A DNA stretch of 64,000 nucleotides from Argopecten irradians (Eukaryota > Mollusca > Bivalvia > Pectinida > Pectinidae). The stretch is taken from positions 20,488,864 through 20,552,863 of the forward strand of contig NC_091140.1 of assembly GCF_041381155.1 (NCBI RefSeq), read 5' to 3'. Made by a program: the position numbers and the translations under genes. Below, one piece after another: positions 35,401 through 47,400 of the stretch (its first letter is position 1; every line of letters begins with the position of its first letter). The notes under the pieces were generated by a model that was not told where the DNA came from, did not search any database, and saw nothing but the letters and a program-made list of their open reading frames with translations.

Positions 35401-38400
35401 TCCACCTTCTATAGTCAAGCCAAGACAACAAACTTCCTATATAGTTATATGTATGTAACCTACCAATGATAGTGGTGGCTCCACCTTCTGTAATTAAGCC
35501 AAGACAAAAATCTTCCTATATAGATATATGTATGTAACCTACCAATGATAGTCTTGGCTCCACCTTCTGTAGTTAAGCCAAGACAAAAAACTTCCTATAT
35601 AGATATATGTATGTAACCTACCAATGATAGTGGTGGCTCCACCTTCTGTAGTTAAGCCAAGACAACAAACTTCCTATATAGATATATGTATGTAACCTAC
35701 CAATGATAGTGGTGGCTCCACCTTCTGTAGTTAAGCCAAGACAACAAACTTCCTATACAGATATATGTATGTAACCTACCAATGATAGTCTTGGCTCCAC
35801 CTTCTGTAGTTAAGCCAAGACAACAAACTTCCTATATAGATATATGTATGTAACCTACCAATGATAGTGGTGGCTCCACCTTCTGTAGTTAAGCCAAGAC
35901 AACAAACTTACTATAGATATATGTATGTAACCTACCAATGATAGTGGTGGCTCCACCTTCTGTAGTTAAGCCAAGACAAAAAACTTCCTATATAGATATA
36001 TGTATGTAACCTACCAATGATAGTGGTGGCTCCACCTTCTGTAGTTAAGCCAAGACAAAAAACTTCCTATATAGATATATGTATGTAACCTACCAATGAT
36101 AGTGGTGGCTCCACCTTCTGTAGTTAAGCCAAGACAACAAACTTCTATATACAGATATATGTATGTAACCTACCAATGATAGTGGTGGCTCCACCTTCTG
36201 TAGTTAAGCCAAGACAAAAAACTTCCTATATAGATATATGTATGTAACCTACCAATGATAGTGGTGGCTCCACCTTCTGTAGTTAAGCCAAGACAAAAAA
36301 CTTCCTATATAGATATATGTATGTAACCTACCAATGATAGTCTTGGCTCCACCTTCTGTAGTTAAGCCAAGACAACAAACTTACTATAAATATATGTATG
36401 TAACCTACCAATGATAGTGGTGGCTCCACCTTCTGTAATTAAGCCAAGACAACAAACTTTCTATACAGATATATGTATGTAACCTACCAATGATAGTGGT
36501 GGCTCCACCTTCTGTAGTTAAGCCAAGACAACAAACTTCCTATATAGATATATGTATGTAACCTACCAATGATAGTGGTGGCTCCACCTTCTGTAGTTAA
36601 GCCAAGACAAAAAACTTCCTATATAGATATATGTATGTAACCTACCAATGATAGTCATGGCTCCACCTTCTGTAGTTAAGCCAAGACAACAAACTTACTA
36701 TAGATATATGTATGTAACCTACCAATGATAGTGGTGGCTCCACCTTCTGTAGTTAAGCCAAGACAACAAACTTCCTATATAGATATATGTATGTAACCTA
36801 CCAATGATAGTGGTGGCTCCACCTTCTGTAGTTAAGCCAAGACAACAAACTTCCTATACAGATATATGTATGTAACCTACCAATGATAGTGGTGGCTCCA
36901 CCTTCTGTAGTTAAGCCAAGACAACAAACTTCCTATACAGATATATGTATGTAACCTACCAATGATAGTGGTGGCTCCACCTTCTGTAGTTAAGCCAAGA
37001 CAACAAACTTACTATAGATATATGTATGTAACCTACCAATGATAGTCATGGCTCCACCTTCTGTAGTTAAGTCAAGACAACAAACTTCCTATATAGATAT
37101 ATGTATGTAACCTACCAATGATAGTCATGGCTCCACCTTCTGTAGTTAAGCCAAGACAACAAACTTACTATAGATATATGTATGTAACCTACCAATGATA
37201 GTGGTGGCTCCACCTTCTGTAGTTAAGCCAAGACAACAAACTTCCTATACAGATATATGTATGTAACCTACCAATGATAGTGGTGGCTCCACCTTCTGTA
37301 GTTAAGCCAAGACAACAAACTTCCTATATAGATATATGTATGTAACCTACCAATGATAGTCATGGCTCCACCTTCTGTAGTTAAGTCAAGACAACAAACT
37401 TCCTATATAGATATATGTATGTAACCTACCAATTATAGTCATGGCTCCATCTTCTAAAGTTAAGCCAAGACAACAAACTTACTATAGATATATGTATGTA
37501 ACCTAACAATGATAGTGGTGGCTCCACCTTCTGTAGTTAAGCCAAGACAACAAACTTCCTATATAGATATATGTATGTAACCTACCAATGATAGTGGTGG
37601 CTCCACCTTCTGTAGTTAAGCCAAGACAACAAACTTCCTATACAGATATATGTATGTAACCTACCAATGATAGTGGTGGCTCCACCTTCTGTAGTTAAGC
37701 CAAGACAACAAACTTACTATATAGATATATGTATGTAACCTACCAATGATAGTGGTGGCTCCACCTTCTGTAGTTAAGCCAAGACAACAAACTTACTATA
37801 GATATATGTATGTAACCTACCAATGATAGTGGTGGCTCCACCTTCTGTAGTTAAGCCAAGACAACAAACTTACTATAGATATATGTATGTAACCTACCAA
37901 TGATAGTCTTGGCTCCACCTTCTGTAGTTAAGCCAAGACAACAAACTTCCTATACAGATATATGTATGTAACCTACCAATGATAGTGGTGGCTCCACCTT
38001 CTGTAGTTAAGCCAAGACAACAAACTTACTATAGATATATGTATGTAACCTACCAATGATAGTGGTGGCTCCACCTTCTGTAGTTAAGCCAAGACAACAA
38101 ACTTCCTTTATAGATATATGTATGTAACCTACCAATGATAGTGGTGGCTCCACCTTCTGTAATTAAGCCAAGACAAAAATCTTCCTATATAGATATATGT
38201 ATGTAACCTACCAATGATAGTCTTGGCTCCACCTTCTGTAGTTAAGCCAAGACAAAAAACTTCCTATATAGATATATGTATGTAACCTACCAATGATAGT
38301 GGTGGCTCCACCTTCTGTAGTTAAGCCAAGACAACAAACTTCCTATAGATATATGTATGTAACCTACCAATGATAGTCTTGGCTCCACCTTCTATAGTTA

Positions 38401-41400
38401 AGCCAAGACAAAAAACTTCCTATACAGATATATGTATATAACCTACCAATGATAGTGGTGGCTCCACCTTCTGTAGTTAAGCCAAGACAACAAACTTACT
38501 ATAGATATATGTATGTAACCTACCAATGATAGTCATGGCTCCACCTTCTGTAGTTAAGTCAAGACAACAAACTTCCTATATAGATATATGTATATAACCT
38601 ACCAATGATAGTGGTGGCTCCACCTTCTGTAGTTAAGCCAAGACAACAAACTTCCTATACAGATATATGTATGTAACCTACCAATGATAGTGGTGGCTCC
38701 ACCTTCTGTAGTTAAGCCAAGACAACAAACTTCCTATATAGATATATGTATGTAACCTACCAATGATAGTGGTGGCTCCACCTTCTGTAGTTAAGCCAAG
38801 ACAACAAACTTCCTATATAGATATATGTATGTAACCTACCAATGATAGTGGTGGCTCCACCTTCTGTAGTTAAGCCAAGACAACAAACTTACTATAGATA
38901 TATGTATGTAACCTACCAATGATAGTCTTGGCTCCACCTTCTGTAGTTAAGTCAAGACAACAAACTTCCTATACAGATATATGTATGTAACCTACCAATG
39001 ATAGTGGTGGCTCCACCTTCTGTAGTTAAGCCAAGACAACAAACTTCCTATATAGATATATGTATGTAACCTACCAATGATAGTGGTGGCTCCACCTTCT
39101 GTAGTTAAGCCAAGACAACAAACTTACTATAGATATATGTATGTAACCTACCAATGATAGTCTTGGCTCCACCTTCTGTAGTTAAGCCAAGACAACAAAC
39201 TTCCTATATAGATATATGTATGTAACCTACCAATGATAGTGGTGGCTCCACCTTCTGTAGTTAAGCCAAGACAACAAACTTCCTATACAGATATATGTAT
39301 GTAACCTACCAATGATAGTGGTGGCTCCACCTTCTGTAGTTAAGCCAAGACAACAAACTTCCTATATAGATATATGTATGTAACCTACCAATGATAGTGG
39401 TGGCTCCACCTTCTGTAGTTAAGCCAAGACAACAAACTTCTTATACAGATATATGTATATAACCTACCAATGATAGTGGTGGCTCCACCTTCTGTAGTTA
39501 AGCCAAGACAACAAACTTACTATAGATATATGTATGTAACCTACCAATGATAGTGGTGGCTCCACCTTCTGTAGTTAAGCCAAGACAACAAACTTCCTAT
39601 ATAGATATATGTATATAACCTACCAATGATAGTGGTGGCTCCACCTTCTGTAGTTAAGCCAAGACAACAAACTTACTATAGATATATGTATGTAACCTAC
39701 CAATGATAGTGGTGGCTCCACCTTCTGTAGTTAAGCCAAGACAAAAAACTTCCTATATAGATATATGTATGTAACCTACCAATGATAGTGGTGGCTCCAC
39801 CTTCTATAGTTAAGCCAAGACAACAAACTTCTTATACAGATATATGTATGTAACCTACCAATGATAGTGGTGGCTCCACCTTCTGTAGTTAAGCCAAGAC
39901 AACAAACTTCCTATATAGATATATGTATGTAACCTACCAATGATAGTGGTGGCTCCACCTTCTGTAGTTAAGCCAAGACAACAAACTTCCTATATAGATA
40001 TATGTATGTAACCTACCAATGATAGTGGTGGCTCCACCTTCTGTAGTTAAGCCAAGACAACAAACTTCCTATATAGATATATGTATGTAACCTACCAATG
40101 ATAGTGGTGGCTCCACCTTCTGTAGTTAAGCCAAGACAACAAACTTACTATAGATATATGTATGTAACCTACCAATGATAGTGGTGGCTCCACCTTCTGT
40201 AGTTAAGCCAAGACAACAAACTTACTATATAGATATATGTATGTAACCTACCAATGATAGTGGTGGCTCCACCTTCTGTAGTTAAGCCAAGACAACAAAC
40301 TTACTATAGATATATGTATGTAACCTACCAATGATAGTGGTGGCTCCACCTTCTGTAGTTAAGCCAAGACAACAAACTTCCTATATAGATATATGTATGT
40401 AACCTACCAATGATAGTGGTGGCTCCACCTTCTGTAGTTAAGCCAAGACAACAAACTTCCTATATAGATATATGTATGTAACCTACCAATGATAGTGGTG
40501 GCTCCACCTTCTGTAGTTAAGCCAAGACAACAAACTTCCTATATAGATATATGTATGTAACCTACCAATGATAGTGGTGGCTCCACCTTCTGTAGTTAAG
40601 CCAAGACAACAAACTTACTATAGATATATGTATGTAACCTACCAATGATAGTGGTGGCTCCACCTTCTGTAGTTAAGCCAAGACAACAAACTTCCTATAT
40701 AGATATATGTATGTAACCTACCAATGATAGTGGTGGCTCCACCTTCTGTAGTTAAGCCAAGACAACAAACTTCCTATATAGATATATGTATGTAACCTAC
40801 CAATGATAGTGGTGGCTCCACCTTCTGTAGTTAAGTCAAGATAACAAACTTCCTATATAGATATATGTATGTAACCTACCAATGATAGTGGTGGCTCCAA
40901 CTTCTGTAGTTAAGCCAAGACAAAAAACTTCCTATATAGATATATGTATGTAACCTACCAATGATAGTGGTGGCTCCACCTTCTGTAGTTAAGCCAAGAC
41001 AACAAACTTCCTATATAGATATATGTATGTAACCTACCAATGATAGTGGTGGCTCCACCTTCTGTAGTTAAGCCAAGACAACAAACTTCCTATATAGATA
41101 TATGTATGTAACCTACCAATGATAGTGGTGGCTCCACCTTCTGTAGTTAAGCCAAGACAACAAACTTCCTATATAGATATATGTATGTAACCTACCAATG
41201 ATAGTGGTGGCTCCACCTTCTGTAGTTAAGCCAAGACAACAAACTTCCTATACAGATATATGTATGTAACCTACCAATGATAGTGGTGGCTCCACCTTCT
41301 GTAGTTAAGCCAAGACAACAAACTTCCTATATAGATATATGTATGTAACCTACCAATGATAGTGGTGGCTCCACCTTCTGTAGTTAAGCCAAGACAACAA

Positions 41401-44400
41401 ACTTACTATATAGATATATATATATGTAACCTACCAATGATAGTGGTGGCTCCACCTTCTGTAGTTAAGCCAAGACAACAAACTTCCTATACAGATATAT
41501 GTATGTAACCTACCAATGATAGTGGTGGCTCCACCTTCTGTAGTTAAGCCAAGACAACAAACTTCCTATATAGATATATGTATGTAACCTACCAATGATA
41601 GTGGTGGCTCCACCTTCTGTAGTTAAGCCAAGACAAAAAACTTCCTATATAGATATATGTATGTAACCTACCAATGATAGTGGTGGCTCCACCTTCTGTA
41701 GTTAAGCCAAGACAACAAACTTCCTATACAGATATATGTATGTAACCTACCAATGATAGTGGTGGCTCCACCTTCTGTAGTTAAGCCAAGACAACAAACT
41801 TCCTATACAGATATATGTATGTAACCTACCAATGATAGTGGTGGCTCCACCTTCTGTAGTTAAGCCAAGACAACAAACTTCCTATATAGATATATGTATG
41901 TAACCTACCAATGATAGTGGTGGCTCCACCTTCTGTAGTTAAGCCAAGACAAAAAACTTCCTATATAGATATATATATATGTAACCTACCAATGATAGTG
42001 GTGGCTCCACCTTCTGTAGTTAAGCCAAGACAACAAACTTCCTATATAGATATATGTATGTAACCTACCAATGATAGTGGTGGCTCCACCTTCTGTAGTT
42101 AAGCCAAGACAAAAAACTTCCTATATAGATATATGTATGTAACCTACCAATGATAGTGGTGGCTCCACCTTCTGTAGTTAAGCCAAGACAACAAACTTCC
42201 TATATAGATATATGTATGTAACCTACCAATGATAGTGGTGGCTCCACCTTCTGTAGTTAAGCCAAGACAACAAACTTACTATAGATATATGTATGTAACC
42301 TACCAATGATAGTGGTGGCTCCACCTTCTGTAGTTAAGCCAAGACAACAAACTTCCTATATAGATATATGTATGTAACCTACCAATGATAGTGGTGGCTC
42401 CACCTTCTGTAGTTAAGCCAAGACAACAAACTTCCTATAAGATATATGTATGTAACCTACCAATGATAGTGGTGGCTCCACCTTCTGTAGTTAAGCCAAG
42501 ACAACAAACTTCCTATATAGATATATGTATGTAACCTACCAATGATAGTGGTGGCTCCACCTTCTGTAGTTAAGCCAAGACAACAAACTTCCTATATAGA
42601 TATATGTATGTAACCTACCAATGATAGTGGTGGCTCCACCTTCTGTAGTTAAGCCAAGACAACAAACTTCCTATATAGATATATGTATGTAACCTACCAA
42701 TGATAGTGGTGGCTCCACCTTCTGTAGTTAAGCCAAGACAACAAACTTCCTATATAGATATATGTATGTAACCTACCAATGATAGTGGTGGCTCCACCTT
42801 CTGTAGTTAAGCCAAGACAACAAACTTCCTATATAGATATATGTATGTAACCTACCAATGATAGTGGTGGCTCCACCTTCTGTAGTTAAGCCAAGACAAC
42901 AAACTTCCTATATAGATATATGTATGTAACCTACCAATGATAGTGGTGGCTCCACCTTCTGTAATTAAGCCAAGACAAAAATCTTCCTATATAGATATAT
43001 GTATGTAACCTACCAATGATAGTCTTGGCTCCAACTTCTGTAGTTAAGCCAAGACAAAAAACTTCCTATATAGATATATGTATGTAACCTACCAATGATA
43101 GTGGTGGCTCCACCTTCTGTAGTTAAGCCAAGACAACAAACTTCCTATATAGATATATGTATGTAACCTACCAATGATAGTGGTGGCTCCACCTTCTGTA
43201 GTTAAGCCAAGACAACAAACTTCCTATATAGATATATGTATGTAACCTACCAATGATAGTGGTGGCTCCACCTTCTGTAGTTAAGCCAAGACAACAAACT
43301 TCCTATATAGATATATGTATGTAACCTACCAATGATAGTGGTGGCTCCACCTTCTGTAGTTAAGCCAAGACAACAAACTTCCTATATAGATATATGTATG
43401 TAACCTACCAATGATAGTGGTGGCTCCACCTTCTGTAGTTAAGCCAAGACAACAAACTTCCTATATAGATATATGTATGTAACCTACCAATGATAGTGGT
43501 GGCTCCACCTTCTGTAGTTAAGCCAAGACAACAAACTTCCTATATAGATATATGTATGTAACCTACCAATGATAGTGGTGGCTCCACCTTCTGTAGTTAA
43601 GCCAAGACAACAAACTTCCTATATAGATATATGTATGTAACCTACCAATGATAGTGGTGGCTCCACCTTCTGTAGTTAAGCCAAGACAACAAACTTCCTA
43701 TACAGATATATGTATGTAACCTACCAATGATAGTGGTGGCTCCACCTTCTGTAGTTAAGCCAAGACAACAAACTTCCTATATAGATATATGTATGTAACC
43801 TACCAATGATAGTGGTGGCTCCACCTTCTGTAGTTAAGCCAAGACAACAAACTTCCTATATAGATATATGTATGTAACCTACCAATGATAGTGGTGGCTC
43901 CACCTTCTGTAGTTAAGCCAAGACAACAAACTTCCTATATAGATATATGTATGTAACCTACCAATGATAGTGGTGGCTCCACCTTCTGTAGTTAAGCCAA
44001 GACAACAAACTTCCTATAGATATATGTATGTAACCTACCAATGATAGTGGTGGCTCCACCTTCTGTAGTTAAGCCAAGACAACAAACTTCCTATATAGAT
44101 ATATGTATGTAACCTACCAATGATAGTGGTGGCTCCACCTTCTGTAGTTAAGCCAAGACAACAAACTTCCTATATAGAATATATGTATGTAACCTACCAA
44201 TGATAGTGGTGGCTCCACCTTCTGTAGTTAAGCCAAGACAACAAACTTCCTATATAGATATATGTATGTAACCTACCAATGATAGTGGTGGCTCCACCTT
44301 CTGTAGTTAAGCCAAGACAAACTCTAAGAAACTTACCATATAGTGGTGATTCTGTAGTATAAGCCAGACAACAAACCTATGTATGTAACTACCAATGATA

Positions 44401-47400
44401 GTGGTGGCTCCACCTTCTGTAGTTAAGCCAAGACAACAAACTTCCTATATAGATATATGTATGTAACCTACCAATGATAGTGGTGGCTCCACCTTCTGTA
44501 GTTAAGCCAAGACAACAAACTTCCTATATAGATATATGTATGTAACCTACCAATGATAGTGGTGGCTCCACCTTCTGTAGTTAAGCCAAGACAACAAACT
44601 TCCTATATAGATATATGTATGTAACCTACCAATGATAGTGGTGGCTCCACCTTCTGTAGTTAAGCCAAGACAACAAACTTCCTATATAGATATATGTATG
44701 TAACCTACCAATGATAGTGGTGGCTCCACCTTCTGTAGTTAAGCCAAGACAACAAACTTCCTATATAGATATATGTATGTAACCTACCAATGATAGTGGT
44801 GGCTCCACCTTCTGTAGTTAAGCCAAGACAAACAAACTTCCTATATAGATATATGTATGTAACCTACCAATGATAGTGGTGGCTCCACCTTCTGTAGTTA
44901 AGCCAAGACACAACAAACTTCCTATAAGATATATGTATGTAACCTACCAATGATAGTGGTGGCTCCACCTTCTGTAGTTAAGCCAAGACAACAAACTTCC
45001 TATATAGATATATGTATGTAACCTACCAATGATAGTGGTGGCTCCACCTTCTGTAGTTAAGCCAAGACAACAAACTTCCTATATAGATATATGTATGTAA
45101 CCTACCAATGATAGTGGTGGCTCCACCTTCTGTAGTTAAGCCAAGACAACAAACTTCCTATATAGATATATGTATGTAACCTACCAATGATAGTGGTGGC
45201 TCCACCTTCTGTAGTTAAGCCAAGACAACAAACTTCCTATATAGATATATGTATGTAACCTACCAATGATAGTGGTGGCTCCACCTTCTGTAGTTAAGCC
45301 AAGACAACAAACTTCCTATATAGATATATGTATGTAACCTACCAATGATAGTGGTGGCTCCACCTTCTGTAGTTAAGCCAAGACAACAAACTTCCTATAT
45401 AGATATATGTATGTAACCTACCAATGATAGTGGTGGCTCCACCTTCTGTAGTTAAGCCAAGACAACAAACTTCCTATATAGATATATGTATGTAACCTAC
45501 CAATGATAGTGGTGGCTCCACCTTCTGTAGTTAAGCCAAGACAACAAACTTCCTATATAGATATATGTATGTAAACCTACCAATGATAGTGGTGGCTCCA
45601 CCTTCTGTAGTTAAGCCAAGACAACAAACTTCCTATATAGATATATGTATGTAACCTACCAATGATAGTGGTGGCTCCACCTTCTGTAGTTAAGCCAAGA
45701 CAAACAAACTTCCTATATAGATATATGTATGTAACCTACCAATGATAGTGGTGGCTCCACCTTCTGTAGTTAAGCCAAGACAACAAACTTCCTATATAGA
45801 TATATGTATGTAACCTACCAATGATAGTGGTGGCTCCACCTTCTGTAGTTAAGCCAAGACAACAAACTTCCTATATAGATATATGTATGTAACCTACCAA
45901 TGATAGTGGTGGCTCCACCTTCTGATATAACCCTGGTAGGTTAGAGAAAGTATTCCTGTTGTGTAGGGTTATGGTGTTGTTTTGTGATATAACCCTGGTA
46001 GGTTAGAGAAAGTATTCCTGTAGGGTAATGGTGTAACCTACCAATGATAGTGGTGGCTCCACCTTCTGTAGTAGCCAAGAGTAGGGTTATGGTGTTGTTT
46101 TGTGATATAACCCTGGTAGGTTAGAGAAAGTATTCCTGTTGTGTAGGGTTATGGTGTTGTTTTGTGATATAACCCAGGTAGGTTAGAGATAGCTTTCCTG
46201 TTGTGTAGGGTTATGGTGTTATTTTGTGATATAACCCTGGTAGGTTAGAGAAAGTATTCCTGTTGTGTAGGTTATGGTGTTATTTTGTGATATAACCCTG
46301 GTAGGTTAGAGAAAGTATTCCTGTTGTGTAGGTTATGGTGTTATTTTGTGATATAACCCTGGTAGGTTAGAGATAGCTTTCCTGTTGTGTAGGGTTATGG
46401 TGTTATTTTGTGATATAACCCTGGTAGGTTAGAGAAAGTATTCCTGTTGTGTAGGGTTATGGTGTTATTTTGTGATATAACCCTGGTAGGTTAGAGAAAG
46501 TATTCCTGTTGTGTAGGTTATGGTGTTATTTTGTGATATAACCCTGGTAGGTTAGAGATAGTATTCCTGTTGTGTAGGTTATGGTGTTATTTTGTGATAT
46601 AACCCTGGTAGGTTAGAGAAAGTATTCCTGTTGTGTAGGTTATGGTGTTATTTTGTGATATAACCCTGGTAGGTTAGAGAAAGTATTCCTGTTGTGTAGG
46701 TTATGGTGTTATTTTGTGATATAACCCTGGTAGGTTAGAGATAGCTTTCCTGTTGTGTAGGGTTATGGTGTTATTTTGTGATATAACCCTGGTAGGTTAG
46801 AGAAAGTATTCCTGTTGTGTAGGTTATGGTGTTATTTTGTGATATAACCCTGGTAGGTTAGAGATAGCTTTCCTGTTGTGTAGGGTTATGGTGTTATTTT
46901 GTGATATAACCCTAGTAGGTTAGAGAAAGTATTCCTGTTGTGTAGGGTTATGGTGTTATTTTGTGATATAACCCTAGTAGGTTAGAGAAAGTATTCCTGT
47001 TGTGTAGGGTTATGGTGTTATTTTGTGATATAACCCTAGTAGGTTAGAGAAAGTATTCCTGTTGTGTAGGGTTATGGTGTTTTTTGTGATATAACCCTAG
47101 TAGGTTAGAGAAAGTATTCCTGTTGTGTAGGGTTATGGTGTTGTTTTGTGATATAACCCTGTAGGTTAGAGAAAGTATTCCTGTTGTGTAGGGTTATGGT
47201 GTTGTTTTGTGATATAACCCTGGTAGGTTAGAGAAAGTATTCCTGTTGTGTAGGGTTATGGTGTTGTTTTGTGATATAACCCTGGTAGGTTAGAGAAAGT
47301 ATTCCTGTTGTGTAGGGTTATGGTGTTGTTTTGTGATATAACCCTGGTAGGTTAGAGAAAGTATTCCTGTTGTGTAGGGTTATGGTGTTGTTTTGTGATA

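Noticed and set aside
34706-45921. CRISPR-like array
   Set aside because: Regular repeats lack unique spacers; the whole unit is repeated and it is a eukaryotic intron.
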